64,000 nucleotides of DNA. It comes from an uncultured Sulfurovum sp. GTDB lineage: Bacteria; Campylobacterota; Campylobacteria; Campylobacterales; Sulfurovaceae. The notes under the pieces were generated by a model. It saw only the letters and a program-made list of their open reading frames with translations. It ran no database searches and was not told the DNA's origin. Shown one piece after another: positions 24,526 to 34,014 of this stretch. The DNA is taken from the NCBI GenBank assembly GCA_902727915.1, contig CACVAU010000063.1, forward strand, positions 28,534 through 92,533, written 5' to 3'. The position numbers and the translations under genes were made by a program. The number at the start of each line of letters is the position of its first letter. The first letter of the stretch is position 1.

Positions 24526-26427
24526 TTAAGTTATTTTAACTTCACTTACTCTTTCAGGGATAAGTAAGTTACAGGTTGTGATATTTGTTTGACTACTAAT
24601 CTCAATTTTCCCTTCTATGTGTTGCTCTATAATCATTTTTAAAATGTATAACCCAAGTCCTGTCCCTTTAGCTTTATGTTTGGTGGTAAAGTATGGATCG
24701 TAGATTTTATCCATAATTTCAGCTGGGATACCATTACCATTGTCTTCGATACTAATAAGTACATGTTGATTTATTTGTTTAACATGAATTTTAATTAATG
24801 CAGTATGAAGGGGTTTTCTACATAAACAAGCATCAATGGCATTGTTAATCACAATAAGTAAGGCTTGAATTAATTCAGATTGGTATGAGAATATTTTAAT
24901 TGAAGGATGCTGTTGATAGCTGATACGAATTTGTGCTTTATTAGTAGAAGAGACTAAGGTTAAGGCACGTTGTATAAGTTCTGTTACTTCAAATTCTTCT
25001 GCTTGTTTATTATGTTTAAAGTAATTAAGAAAGTCATTGATGGTTTGCGACATGTACAAAGTAGTATTTTCCATACTATCAAGATAGGCATTAAATTTGT
25101 TGTTTGAGAGTTGTTTTTTTTGATGGTCTATATCCATGTTTAAAATGACACCATTAATTTCAGAAAGAGGTTGTCGCCATTGGTGGGCAATCATGGCGAC
25201 GACTTCTCCCATGGAAGCAAGTTTATTTTGTTGTACAAAAAGTTTTTCCTGTTCTTTTTTTTCTTTTTCAATTAGATTAATATTGTAGGCAAGAATAAAA
25301 GAGAAAAATAAAACCTCTATCAATGTTAAAAATTGAAATATATAGTCAGCTGGTATGTCAATACTGATAATGTTTAAATATTGAAAGGGTAAAAACATGC
25401 CCATTAAGGCGAGGAGTGTCCAAATAACAGAATAGAATTTGGCAATGGCATCATTTTTAGTATAGGCTAGATAATAGGTTACCCCAATAATGGTAGTAGC
25501 AAACATAAAGAGCATCATAAAAAAGATATTAAAAAGTAGTTGTGCATACAGAAAGCGTTCTACTTCAAGGGCATAGGCATTAAGGAGTGTGCTAAGGATG
25601 AAATAAAAGATGAAAAAATTTAAAATTTTGTGAATTGTGGGCAGTTTTGTTTTGAGCTTTAATATGGACTGTACAAAGAGGGTGAGAAAAACAAAAAAAG
25701 CAACCGTTGAGAGATAAAAAAGGTAAGTTTGTGATTCAAAATACCGTTGTGAGAAACCAAAAAGTCCTATAAAGTAGACGTTGACCCAAAAAACATATCC
25801 CACATAATAAAGATAGGCTTGAATACGAAAGAGTACATAGAGAAAAAGGTTATAGAACATCATTACTAGCATCCCTCCAAAGAAGATGCCTTCCACCATA
25901 TTATAGGTTTGATAATAATCAATGAGATATTCTTTACTAACCAATGAAAAATTAATATTGATTTTGTTGTAGTTTCTAATTTTAAAATAAACGCTTACTT
26001 CTGCATTAGCATGAAGGGTTAAAGGAAAAAGCATATGATTGGCATTAAAGTCTCTATTTGAATTCTTTGAGGTGACCCCATCGGCTATGTGGCTAATAAT
26101 TTTTTTGTTTTCTACTAAATAATAGTCTATTTTATAGGTAAATTGATTTTCTGCTTTAAGATAATAAGTTGTTTGGGTATTAGTGATGTTTTTAATGTTG
26201 ATTCTTGCCCAATAGGCATTATTTGCATACTGTAAAGTGTTAAAATTTTTTTTATTTTCTGTCCAAATGCGATTTTCTAATTGATCAACTGTTTCATTGA
26301 GTTCTTTGGCTAATGTATAGGAGATATAGGGGTTTGTTTCATAGTAGGCATTAAGGTTGGTTTCCAAGGTTTTAGCCAGAGAGCAGTGTATAAAAAATAG
26401 AGTTATAAAGATAAAAATCTTGAACAC
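24526..26427 (-). CDS. 7TMR-DISM sensor histidine kinase
   Basis: 633 residues: signal peptide, extracytoplasmic 7TMR-DISMED2-like beta domain (about 20-170, with YWARINIKNIT), seven membrane helices (about 175-390), a short coiled coil and a HisKA/HATPase kinase. The phospho-accepting His is in MVAMIAHQWRQPLSEING, and the ATP lid shows NNAIDAC, EDNGNGIP and GTGLGLYI. It probably senses an extracellular carbohydrate or other small molecule. No response regulator is adjacent, so it is an orphan kinase. It is transcribed alone and divergently from the nucleosidase gene. Confidence 0.9.
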   Translation of the reverse strand: MFKIFIFITLFFIHCSLAKTLETNLNAYYETNPYISYTLAKELNETVDQLENRIWTENKKNFNTLQYANNAYWARINIKNITNTQTTYYLKAENQFTYKIDYYLVENKKIISHIADGVTSKNSNRDFNANHMLFPLTLHANAEVSVYFKIRNYNKININFSLVSKEYLIDYYQTYNMVEGIFFGGMLVMMFYNLFLYVLFRIQAYLYYVGYVFWVNVYFIGLFGFSQRYFESQTYLFYLSTVAFFVFLTLFVQSILKLKTKLPTIHKILNFFIFYFILSTLLNAYALEVERFLYAQLLFNIFFMMLFMFATTIIGVTYYLAYTKNDAIAKFYSVIWTLLALMGMFLPFQYLNIISIDIPADYIFQFLTLIEVLFFSFILAYNINLIEKEKKEQEKLFVQQNKLASMGEVVAMIAHQWRQPLSEINGVILNMDIDHQKKQLSNNKFNAYLDSMENTTLYMSQTINDFLNYFKHNKQAEEFEVTELIQRALTLVSSTNKAQIRISYQQHPSIKIFSYQSELIQALLIVINNAIDACLCRKPLHTALIKIHVKQINQHVLISIEDNGNGIPAEIMDKIYDPYFTTKHKAKGTGLGLYILKMIIEQHIEGKIEISSQTNITTCNLLIPERVSEVKIT

Positions 26428-26517
26428 AAGGCTACCTTTTTGTATTTGAGAAAATATTATATAACTTTTTTAATCATTTAGCTATAATTTTATCAAAATT
26501 AATGAGGAAATTTATAG

Positions 26518-27210
26518 ATGAGTAAAATTGCCATCATGGGTGCAATGCCAGAAGAAATCGCACCTTTATTAGAAAAAGTAGAGAATATAAAAAAAATTGA
26601 ATATGCTACCAATAGTTACTATGAAGCAAATTATAAAGGAAAAGAGTTGGTAATTGCCTATTCAAAAATAGGTAAAGTTTTTTCATCATTAACGGCTTCA
26701 ACCCTTTTAGAAAAGTTTGCTTGTGATAAACTCTTGTTTTCTGGTGTTGCTGGAGCAATTAATCCTGCGCTTAAAATTGGTGATTTAATCATTGCTGAAA
26801 AACTTTGTCAACATGATTTAGACATTTCTATTTTTGGGCATGACTTTGGTTATGTTCCAGAGGGAGCTAAGTTTGTAGTGTCTGATCAATCATTACGTAA
26901 TATTGCTAAGGAAGTGGCAAAAGAGACTAAGCTTGATTTAATTGAAGGAACCATTGCCACAGGTGATCAATTTGTTGCATCAAATGAGCGAAAGGCATTT
27001 ATTTCTGAAAATTTTCAAGCAGATGCTTTAGAGATGGAAGGTGCTTCAGTGGCAGTTGTTTGTGATGCTTTAAATGTACCATTCTTTATCTTAAGAGCTA
27101 TTTCGGATACAGCCAATGATGATGCTGGAATCGATTTTGATACATTTATGGTAAGCTCGGCGAAAATTTCAGCAGATTTTATTTTAAACATGGTTGAAAA
27201 AATAGATTAG
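26518..27210 (+). CDS. mtnN: MTA/SAH (aminofutalosine) nucleosidase
   Basis: 230 residues, normal for Pfs/MtnN. Seen are MGAMPEEIAPLL at the start, FSGVAGAINPALKIGDL, the ATGDQFV segment, and the catalytic ALEMEGASVAVVC and RAISDTAN motifs with the conserved Glu and Asp. It cleaves 5'-methylthioadenosine and S-adenosylhomocysteine, and in Campylobacterota it also splits 6-amino-6-deoxyfutalosine in menaquinone synthesis. A TATAAT -10 and a GAGGAAA ribosome site precede it. The TtcA-like gene follows immediately. Confidence 0.93.
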   Translation: MSKIAIMGAMPEEIAPLLEKVENIKKIEYATNSYYEANYKGKELVIAYSKIGKVFSSLTASTLLEKFACDKLLFSGVAGAINPALKIGDLIIAEKLCQHDLDISIFGHDFGYVPEGAKFVVSDQSLRNIAKEVAKETKLDLIEGTIATGDQFVASNERKAFISENFQADALEMEGASVAVVCDALNVPFFILRAISDTANDDAGIDFDTFMVSSAKISADFILNMVEKID

Positions 27211-27223
27211 GTTGGGAGGTCTT

Positions 27224-28012
27224 ATGGCTAGAATGCTTGAAGCGCAATTAAATATTTCTAAGAAACTGTTGCGTGTGGCTGGGAAGACAAATGCAACGTT
27301 TAAACTTATAGGTGAAGGTGATAAAGTTTTAGTAGGGTTGAGTGGAGGTAAAGATTCTTTAGCACTTATCCATATACTGAAACATATACAAAGACACGCT
27401 CCTTTTAAATTTGAGTTTGAAGCCTGTACGGTTCAATATGGAATGCCAGGTGAAGTGTATGCACAAGTTGCTGAGCATTGTGAAAAGTATAATATTAAAC
27501 ACACTATTTATGAGACTAATATTTATGAAATATCCAATGATACTATTCGTGAAAATTCTTCTTTTTGTTCGTACTTTTCGCGTATGAGAAGAGGAGCATT
27601 GTACACTTATGCTGAGGAAAATGGTTTTAATAAAGTAGCCCTTGGACATCATTTTGATGATACAGTCGAAAGTTTTTTTATGAATATGTTTTACAATGGG
27701 AGTATGAGAGCCATGGCTCCAATTTATAAAACAAATCGTGGATTTCATCTTATTCGACCACTTATTGAAGCACGAGAAAAACAATTACGGGCATTTGCTG
27801 ATGATAATAACTTACAACCCATTGGGGATGAAGCTTGTCCTGCGATGCTTAAAGATGTAAAAATGCCTCATGCAAGGGCAAATATGAAATTATGGTTGGA
27901 AGATTTAGAGAATGAAAATTCAAAAATTTTTAAAATGATTAAGGCATCATTTAAACATATTCATGATGATACATTTTTAGACCCAGCACGTTGGGATAGG
28001 GATGATATCTAA
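27224..28012 (+). CDS. TtcA-family tRNA thiolation-like ATPase
   Basis: About 262 residues of the PP-loop ATPase fold with VGLSGGKDSLALIHIL (38-52) and GHHFDDTVESFFMNMF. TtcA makes 2-thiocytidine at tRNA position 32 with a cluster held by three cysteines, the first two as CxxC. Here the site reads FCSYFSRMRRG: C115 is kept but the second is Phe118. The third, C205 in GDEACPAML, is present. The protein may therefore lack the usual cluster and be a functionally different paralogue. GGGAGG precedes the ATG at 27224, and an upstream TTG is less likely. Confidence 0.83.
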   Translation: MARMLEAQLNISKKLLRVAGKTNATFKLIGEGDKVLVGLSGGKDSLALIHILKHIQRHAPFKFEFEACTVQYGMPGEVYAQVAEHCEKYNIKHTIYETNIYEISNDTIRENSSFCSYFSRMRRGALYTYAEENGFNKVALGHHFDDTVESFFMNMFYNGSMRAMAPIYKTNRGFHLIRPLIEAREKQLRAFADDNNLQPIGDEACPAMLKDVKMPHARANMKLWLEDLENENSKIFKMIKASFKHIHDDTFLDPARWDRDDI

Positions 28013-28065
28013 CGTTCATTGATGAATTTAGCTATAATGACTTCATCACTATATTAAGGAATATT

Positions 28066-28368
28066 ATGTCAGAAAATCAAGAAGAAGAACCAAGACTTAG
28101 AAAAGTCGTTTCAGCAGCAGATGGACTTAGTTTAGGTATTTCCATGGTTGTCGCTGTATTGTTTGGTGTGGGTTTAGGCTTACTCATGCAAAACCTTTTT
28201 GATACACCATGGCTATTATGGTTAGGCGTTTTTTGGGGTGTTGCAGCAGCTATTTTGAATGTTTATAAAGTCTATAAAAAGCAGAAAAAATCTTTAGATG
28301 AATTGGCAAATGACCCTAAGTATCGTCATCGAAAGTATGATGATTCAGATGAGGATGATAAGTATTAA
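28066..28368 (+). CDS. AtpZ/AtpI-like ATP synthase accessory protein
   Basis: 100 residues with two membrane helices (about 22-42 and 50-66) joined by a short loop, and charged ends (EEEPRLRK at the start, DDSDEDDKY at the end). The pattern GLSLGISMVVAVLFGVGLGLLMQ...PWLLWLGVFWGVAAAILNVYK is that of AtpZ, linked to F-type ATP synthase assembly and Mg2+/Ca2+ handling. In this lineage the ATP synthase genes are commonly elsewhere. It shares one base with the next gene (TAATG). TATAAT and AAGGA are visible upstream. Confidence 0.8.
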   Translation: MSENQEEEPRLRKVVSAADGLSLGISMVVAVLFGVGLGLLMQNLFDTPWLLWLGVFWGVAAAILNVYKVYKKQKKSLDELANDPKYRHRKYDDSDEDDKY

Positions 28369-28880
28369 TGCGACCAATAGTTTTAGTACTTTTACTGATT
28401 AATTTTTCACTACTTATTATAGGTTATTTTTTAGTAGATGCTCGTTGGCTACTTAATTCACAAGTTGCTTTTATCTCTTCTTCCTTGGTTATGATTGCTT
28501 CTATGTATGCACATCAAAAGATGGTTACTAAAGCCATATTAGCCAAAGCTATTTCAGATGATGGACGTGATGTTCTGGATAAATTAGAAGACCCTTATGA
28601 TTTATATGATGAAAGTAAGCAGGTAAATGAAGAGGAAAAATCTTTAGAGGAGATTGTTAAAGAAGAGCGTTTAATTTTGAAAAAACATAAACGATCTTTT
28701 TGGCAGACAAGCAAAGATGCAAAAACATCATTCTCTCTTTATCGTTTGTTTGCGTATCTTATTTTAGTATTGGGTTTTTTCTATCTTACTTCGACAGAAC
28801 AGTTACGCTTAACACCTTATCTTAGCTTTTTAAGTTTGCCCCCTATTATAATTGTATATTTGTTACTAAAAAACAGGTGA
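28368..28880 (+). CDS. Conserved hypothetical membrane protein
   Basis: 170 residues. Two hydrophobic segments open the protein (about 2-20 and 30-47) and two close it (about 125-142 and 150-166), around a charged, probably cytoplasmic, middle (ISDDGRDVLDKLEDPYDLYDES, EEIVKEERLILKKHKR). It overlaps the AtpZ-like gene by one base and is clearly co-transcribed with it, so a role in the same membrane complex or its assembly is likely. I do not recognise a named family. Confidence 0.75.
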   Translation: MRPIVLVLLLINFSLLIIGYFLVDARWLLNSQVAFISSSLVMIASMYAHQKMVTKAILAKAISDDGRDVLDKLEDPYDLYDESKQVNEEEKSLEEIVKEERLILKKHKRSFWQTSKDAKTSFSLYRLFAYLILVLGFFYLTSTEQLRLTPYLSFLSLPPIIIVYLLLKNR

Positions 28881-29036
28881 TATTTTTTTTTATAGTTAAA
28901 TATTAGATATTTAAGTTTATCTATTTTTTTAAAAAAAATTAACTATATAAATTAATAATAATTTTTAATTTTTAGGTGTTTTTGGATACCTTAATATAGA
29001 TTTGTTCTATGTTAAGGTAAATGGAGAGTTAAATAG

Positions 29037-31007
29037 GTGAGAGAGTTAGAAGTTAATCAATTATTGATAAAGCAAGTACAAGATGTATATGGAAAAGATT
29101 TTGACTTTAAAAAATTGGATGAAAAGGTACAAGCTTTATTAAAAAATGTAAATAGTTCATATAATAATTTAGGATATCAGATTAAACAAAACAATGTTTT
29201 GTTTGAAGAGGAAGAGAATATTGTATTTACTATTGGTTTGAGTGCTGGTGTGCTTCGTGCTAATAAAAAATTTTATCAAACTTTTGGTTTTGAAGATTTG
29301 ACAGACTTTAAGAACGACTACTCTTGTATTTGTGAATTGTTTATTCAAGATGAGGGTTATTTAAAGGAAACGACCGTTCAATCACACTGGACAAAACCCG
29401 TTCGAGAAAATCCTCATAAACGACATAAAGCATTATTAAGAAATTTTCAAGGCGATAAAAGAGTCTATGCTGTTCTTTTAAAAGAAGTTACTTTAGAAGA
29501 TGCTACCTTAAATATTTGTACTTTTACAGACATAACAGAGTTAGAAGAAGCCATTAATATTTCCAGAAAATCTGAAGAGATTAAAACAGCTTTTATGGCA
29601 AATATGAGCCATGAAATTAGAACACCAATGAATGGTATTATTGGTTTTACGAATTTATTATTAGAAACGGAACTCTCTGTTCAACAAAAACAATTTCTTG
29701 AATTGATTGAAGAATCAAGTGGAATTTTAAATAAAATTGTTGATGATATTTTGGATTTTTCTAAGATTGAAAATGGTAGTTTAGAACTGGATTTTAGTAA
29801 CGTGAATGTGTTTACAGATTTTTATTCAATGATTTCTCAGTTTAAAACAGAAGCTTTAGAGAAAAGTCTCTCATATAGGGTTGATATTGATCCTAATATT
29901 TCTGAATCTTTGATGATGGATAAGAACCGTATTATCAAAATTTTAAGTAATTTAATTTCTAATGCTGTTAAGTTTACCTCTGAGGGAGGTGAAATATATA
30001 TTGATATTCAATTGCTAAAGTCCAGTCAAGACAAGGAGTTAATCTCTTTTTCTGTAACTGATACAGGTATTGGGATTAGTCAAAATGATCTTCATAGTAT
30101 TTTTAAATCTTTTATTCAAGCTGACAGTAGTTTTTCTAAACAGTTTGGAGGGACAGGGATGGGGTTAAGCATCTCTCGCTCATTATGTCATTTAATGCAA
30201 AGTGATTTAAATGTAAAAAGTACCCCTCAACAGGGCAGTACTTTTTCATTTAAGATTGATTTTAAGCGTTCTAGTGTAGAAAATAGATTGAGTACACGCA
30301 TAAAGGAGCGTACGATTTATTTGGTGCAAAACAGTAATCGAGATTGTGATTATGCTTGTTACCAATTAGAACATTTTGGTATTGATTTTATTAAAATATC
30401 CAAAGATGAACTCTTAACTTCTAATACCAAAGAGAGTATTGTAATCTTATTTGACTATAAAGAATTTTTACCTTTAAGTTTAGATGAGGCTGGTATTTTA
30501 TTGATTGATACCAGTAGCGAGGCAGGATTGTATGCCAAAGAGTTTAAAAATATTTATCATATTGGTTCTTTTATTGAATTTCCTTCAGAGTTATACTCTG
30601 CGATGTTAGATTCAGATACGGCTTTAAATTTAGGTAGAAAAAACAAACATTTTAATTTAAATGTTCTTGTGGCTGAAGATTCTCGTGTAAATCGTGTTCT
30701 TCTTGATGAAATGTTACAAGAGTATGATATTAATGCAGACTTTGTGGAGGATGGAGAAAAAGCTGTTCATATGGCTTTGAAAAACTCGTATAATCTTATA
30801 TTAATGGACATCAATATGCCCAATCTCAATGGGGTTGAAGCCAATAAAATTTTAAAAGATAAAGGGCTAGGTATTCCCATTGTTGCTGTAACAGCAAATG
30901 CTTTAAGAGGAGATAGAGAACGCTTATTAGATTTGGGGTTAGATGATTACTTAAGTAAGCCTATTTCTGTGGATTCTCTTTATAATATACTGTTGAAATA
31001 TAATTAA
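29037..31007 (+). CDS. Hybrid sensor histidine kinase with receiver domain
   Basis: 656 residues, no membrane segment. After a helical start and a PAS-like region (about 55-180, ending TFTDITELEEA) come HisKA (FMANMSHEIRTPMNGIIGF) and HATPase (SNLISNAVKFTSEGG, VTDTGIGIS, GGTGMGLSIS). A linker follows, then a C-terminal receiver (VLVAEDSRVNRVLL, phospho-Asp in LILMDINMPN, VTANA, YLSKPIS). It starts with GTG, supported by GGAGAG 8 bases upstream. Cytoplasmic sensing followed by an internal phosphorelay is implied. The output partner is not in the window. The 156 bases before it are very AT-rich with no clear element. Confidence 0.87.
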   Translation: MRELEVNQLLIKQVQDVYGKDFDFKKLDEKVQALLKNVNSSYNNLGYQIKQNNVLFEEEENIVFTIGLSAGVLRANKKFYQTFGFEDLTDFKNDYSCICELFIQDEGYLKETTVQSHWTKPVRENPHKRHKALLRNFQGDKRVYAVLLKEVTLEDATLNICTFTDITELEEAINISRKSEEIKTAFMANMSHEIRTPMNGIIGFTNLLLETELSVQQKQFLELIEESSGILNKIVDDILDFSKIENGSLELDFSNVNVFTDFYSMISQFKTEALEKSLSYRVDIDPNISESLMMDKNRIIKILSNLISNAVKFTSEGGEIYIDIQLLKSSQDKELISFSVTDTGIGISQNDLHSIFKSFIQADSSFSKQFGGTGMGLSISRSLCHLMQSDLNVKSTPQQGSTFSFKIDFKRSSVENRLSTRIKERTIYLVQNSNRDCDYACYQLEHFGIDFIKISKDELLTSNTKESIVILFDYKEFLPLSLDEAGILLIDTSSEAGLYAKEFKNIYHIGSFIEFPSELYSAMLDSDTALNLGRKNKHFNLNVLVAEDSRVNRVLLDEMLQEYDINADFVEDGEKAVHMALKNSYNLILMDINMPNLNGVEANKILKDKGLGIPIVAVTANALRGDRERLLDLGLDDYLSKPISVDSLYNILLKYN

Positions 31008-31009
31008 AC

Positions 31010-31044
31010 CTTGATTGACATAGACTAAAAGTTTCTGATATAAT
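31010..31044 (+). promoter_or_regulatory. HAIR-like HspR operator overlapping cbpA promoter
   Basis: CTTGATT-N7-ACTAAAA (31010-31030) resembles the HspR inverted repeat CTTGAGT-N7-ACTCAAG at 11 of 14 positions and lies immediately upstream of TATAAT (31039-31044). HspR represses its own cbpA-hspR operon in Helicobacter and Campylobacter. The match is imperfect. Confidence 0.5.
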
Positions 31045-31074
31045 CATCTTCATATTTTAAAGAAGGTAAATAGA

Positions 31075-31944
31075 ATGGCAAAAAGTTTATATGAGACTTT
31101 AGGTGTTAGTGAAAACTCAAGTGCAGATGAGATTAAGAAGTCTTATAGAAAATTAGCTCGAAAGTATCATCCAGATGTGAATAAAGATGAGTCTGCTATA
31201 GAAAAATTTAAAGAAATTAATGCAGCCTATGAAGTACTTTCAGATAAAAAGAAAAAAGATGAGTATGATATGTATGGAGACCAAATTTTTGGTGGACAAA
31301 ACTTTCATGACTTCGCTCAAAATCAAGGTGGGAATGTTGACCTTGATGAACTGCTTAAAAACATCTTTGGTGGTGGAGGTGGAGGAGGCTTCGGAGGAGG
31401 AGGCTTTGGTGGAAGTTCTATGGATCTTGATCAAAAGACAACCATTATTATACCTTTTGCAGTCTCTATTCTTGGTGGTAAACACCATGTTTCTATTAGC
31501 TCAGACAGTTTTGATATTAAAATTCCAGCTGGTATTAAAAATGGAGAAACCCTAAGAGTTCGAGGTAAAGGACATGCTGGTATGGGACAAAAAGGTGATC
31601 TTTTAATTAAAGTAGAAGTTTCAGCCTCTCCAACTTTTGAACGTAAAGATAATGATTTATATACGACCATGGATGTACCTTTGAAAGAGGCATTATTTGG
31701 AGGAAAAGTACTGGTTTCAACTTCAATTTATGATGACATTACCATTAAGGTACCTCAAAATACTAAAAATGGTCAAAAGTTTAGGGTGAAAGGTAAAGGG
31801 GTTACCGATAGAAAAACTGCTTTAGCTGGAAACTTATATTTGACAGCCAATATTGTTTTACCGAATGTTGAAGATTTAGATGAAGATTTAAAGAACATAT
31901 TGGAAGAAAAGTTACCAGAAAGTGAAGTTGCTTCAGAGGAGTAG
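31075..31944 (+). CDS. cbpA: CbpA/DnaJ-class co-chaperone
   Basis: 289 residues: an N-terminal J-domain (about 4-66) with the HPD motif in [11 protein letters not shown], a Gly/Phe-rich linker (about 85-122), then two C-terminal substrate-binding beta domains ([38 protein letters not shown]). The zinc-finger of classical DnaJ is absent, which marks the CbpA type. It stimulates DnaK. The hspR repressor gene follows after 3 bases. GAAGG precedes the ATG. Confidence 0.92.
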   Translation: MAKSLYETLGVSENSSADEIKKSYRKLARKYHPDVNKDESAIEKFKEINAAYEVLSDKKKKDEYDMYGDQIFGGQNFHDFAQNQGGNVDLDELLKNIFGGGGGGGFGGGGFGGSSMDLDQKTTIIIPFAVSILGGKHHVSISSDSFDIKIPAGIKNGETLRVRGKGHAGMGQKGDLLIKVEVSASPTFERKDNDLYTTMDVPLKEALFGGKVLVSTSIYDDITIKVPQNTKNGQKFRVKGKGVTDRKTALAGNLYLTANIVLPNVEDLDEDLKNILEEKLPESEVASEE

Positions 31945-31947
31945 TTT

Positions 31948-32319
31948 ATGCATAGTTATGACGAACCAGTTTATTTGATTTCTGTGGTTGCAACAATTTT
32001 AGAGATACATCCACAAACCTTACGTCAATATGAAAAAGAAGGTTTGATAAAACCTTCCAGAACACAAGGACGCATGAGGCTTTATTCTCAACGTGATATA
32101 GATAAAATTAAATTTGTATTACAATTAACACGTAAAATGGGCATAAATCTTGCTGGGGTTGATGTTATTTTAAAGTTAAAAGAGCAAATGGATGCGATGA
32201 ATAATGAAATTCAAGATTTACGTGAAGAGCTTTCTAAGGTAAATCGTAATGGTTCTGTTCCTTCACATAAAGCTGTGGTTACTACTAGTAATTATGAAAT
32301 GGTTATCTTTAAAGACTAA
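31948..32319 (+). CDS. hspR: HspR heat-shock repressor (MerR family)
   Basis: 123 residues. The MerR-type winged helix-turn-helix opens the protein (YLISVVATILEIHPQTLRQYEKEGLIKPSRTQGRMRLYSQRDIDKI, about 8-53), followed by a coiled-coil segment (KLKEQMDAMNNEIQDLREELSKV) for dimerisation. HspR represses chaperone genes and uses DnaK/CbpA as co-repressors. The cbpA-hspR order is conserved in Helicobacter and Campylobacter. GGAG precedes the ATG. It should act on the HAIR-like site at 31010-31030. Confidence 0.92.
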   Translation: MHSYDEPVYLISVVATILEIHPQTLRQYEKEGLIKPSRTQGRMRLYSQRDIDKIKFVLQLTRKMGINLAGVDVILKLKEQMDAMNNEIQDLREELSKVNRNGSVPSHKAVVTTSNYEMVIFKD

Positions 32320-32352
32320 ACTTAAATTTAAAAGATAGATGATGTATAAACT

Positions 32353-32378
32353 GAAGAGTCGATGAAAGTGGACTCTTC
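32353..32378. terminator. Hairpin between hspR and htrA
   Basis: GAAGAGTC (32353-32360) and GACTCTTC (32371-32378) form a perfect 8-bp stem with a 10-base loop between the convergent hspR and htrA stops. The flanks lack long T-tracts, so termination strength is uncertain, but the position suits a bidirectional terminator. Confidence 0.5.
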
Positions 32379-32389
32379 AAAATAGTTGT

Positions 32390-33799
32390 TTATTTCGTAA
32401 CCAATAAGACGATAAAGCCTTCACGATTAACATAAATTCTTTTTGTGTGACCCTCAAATTTTTTAAATGCCTTAGTTGCATCTTGAACATTTTCTATACT
32501 TTTATTTTCAATTTGTATGATAACATCACCAGCCATAAATCCACTCATATCAGCTTGGCTATTTTCTAAGACACCTTCAATTAAGGCACCTACGACATTA
32601 TTATCTATTTGATAAGTTTTTTTCACTTGAGGGCTTAAGTCAGCGAGTCTTAGCCCTTCGACTTTTGTTAAGTTGCCTAGAATATTCGATGAACCATGCA
32701 CACTGCTTAGGGTCAGTGCTTGAATAAAAGTTTTTTCTTCACGTTCTATGGAGAGTTTAATAACTTCATTGGGTGAAAAAGAGGTGATGACACGTTGAAG
32801 GTCATTGGAGTTTTTGATTTTTTTACCATTAACAGCATAGACTAAATCACCACGTTGTAATTTTGCTTTAGAGGCAGGAGAGTCTACTTGAATATCTGTA
32901 ATAATTGCACCTTGTTTATGGTTGTAGAGTTTTTCTAAGTTGGGGGTTAGATCAGAAATATTGACACCCATAAAGCCACGACTGACTTTACCATCTTTAA
33001 TTAGTTTGGTGACAACATTACGTACCATATCAATAGGAATGGTAAAGCCAATACCATGGTTTCCTCCTGTTTGAGAGAGTATGGCTGCATTAATTCCAAT
33101 GAGTGCACCACGTGAATCAATTAATGCTCCTCCTGAGTTTCCAGGATTAATAGAGGCATCGGTTTGAATAAAGTTTTCATATTTATTAATGCCTACATGA
33201 CTTTTGTTAAGTGCTGAAACAATACCTTGGGTAACGGTTTGTCCGACCCCAAAAGGATTACCAATGGCAAACACAACATCACCAAGTTTAACTTCATCCA
33301 TACTACTAAGTGTGATTGCTTCTAAGTTTTGGGCTTCAATCTTAATAACAGCTAGGTCACTGTCTTTATCTCTACCGATTACTTTGGCTTTATATTCCTT
33401 AGTCGAACCATTGACTACGACATTAATTTCATCTGCTTCAGCAATGACATGGTTATTGGTTACAATATAACCATCTTTTGAAACAATTACACCAGAACCT
33501 AGGGCATTGTCTTTATGACTAGGGGCTTGTTGTCTTGGTTGTCTTCCTTGTCCAAAAAATTCTCGAAAAAATGGGTCGTTGAAAAGTCTGTTATATGTTT
33601 GATGATTGTTGACAATGGTTTTGGTTGAAATATTGACAACAGCATTCATAGAATCTTTGAGTATTTCATGGAAAGAGAGAATTTCATTTTTTCCATTGGG
33701 TAGCCTATGTTCAGGTTTTGATGGGGCATTTTCAAAGGTAATAGTACCAGCCATTAATGAAACTGATAGTAGTGTAGACAAAACGATGCTTTTGTGCAT
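32390..33799 (-). CDS. htrA: HtrA/DegP-type periplasmic serine protease-chaperone
   Basis: 469 residues: signal peptide (about 1-17), trypsin-like domain with the complete triad H117 (VTNNHVIA), D148 (DKDSDLAVI) and S222 (NPGNSGGAL), then two PDZ domains (about 275-365 and 385-465). It degrades and refolds damaged envelope proteins under heat, acid or oxidative stress. It lies beside cbpA-hspR, as in Campylobacter, but is transcribed convergently from its own promoter. AAGGA precedes the ATG. The 216 bases upstream hold a TATAAT on the plus strand and a weak hairpin, nothing firmer. Confidence 0.95.
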   Translation of the reverse strand: MHKSIVLSTLLSVSLMAGTITFENAPSKPEHRLPNGKNEILSFHEILKDSMNAVVNISTKTIVNNHQTYNRLFNDPFFREFFGQGRQPRQQAPSHKDNALGSGVIVSKDGYIVTNNHVIAEADEINVVVNGSTKEYKAKVIGRDKDSDLAVIKIEAQNLEAITLSSMDEVKLGDVVFAIGNPFGVGQTVTQGIVSALNKSHVGINKYENFIQTDASINPGNSGGALIDSRGALIGINAAILSQTGGNHGIGFTIPIDMVRNVVTKLIKDGKVSRGFMGVNISDLTPNLEKLYNHKQGAIITDIQVDSPASKAKLQRGDLVYAVNGKKIKNSNDLQRVITSFSPNEVIKLSIEREEKTFIQALTLSSVHGSSNILGNLTKVEGLRLADLSPQVKKTYQIDNNVVGALIEGVLENSQADMSGFMAGDVIIQIENKSIENVQDATKAFKKFEGHTKRIYVNREGFIVLLVTK

Positions 33800-34014
33800 T
33801 AAAATCCTTTTGCATAAAATTTTTTTGAAAGTGTTATTATAAAGTTGTTGGGAAAAGAAAAAAGGGAGAAAATATATTTAGGGAAAATATACACCTTATA
33901 ATAACAGTAGTACAAACAAAAATCAAAGGAGATAATCTCTCTGTTGTACATCTTTCATAATGATATTATATAGGCTTAATGTAAATCAATGGAAAATCAA
34001 AAGTTAACCTATGA

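Noticed and set aside
33895..33965. Plus-strand TATAAT plus GTACAA/TTGTAC and GAGAT/ATCTC pairing upstream of htrA, as a small RNA
   Set aside because: Stems are short and there is no T-tract terminator. In AT-rich DNA this is near chance level.
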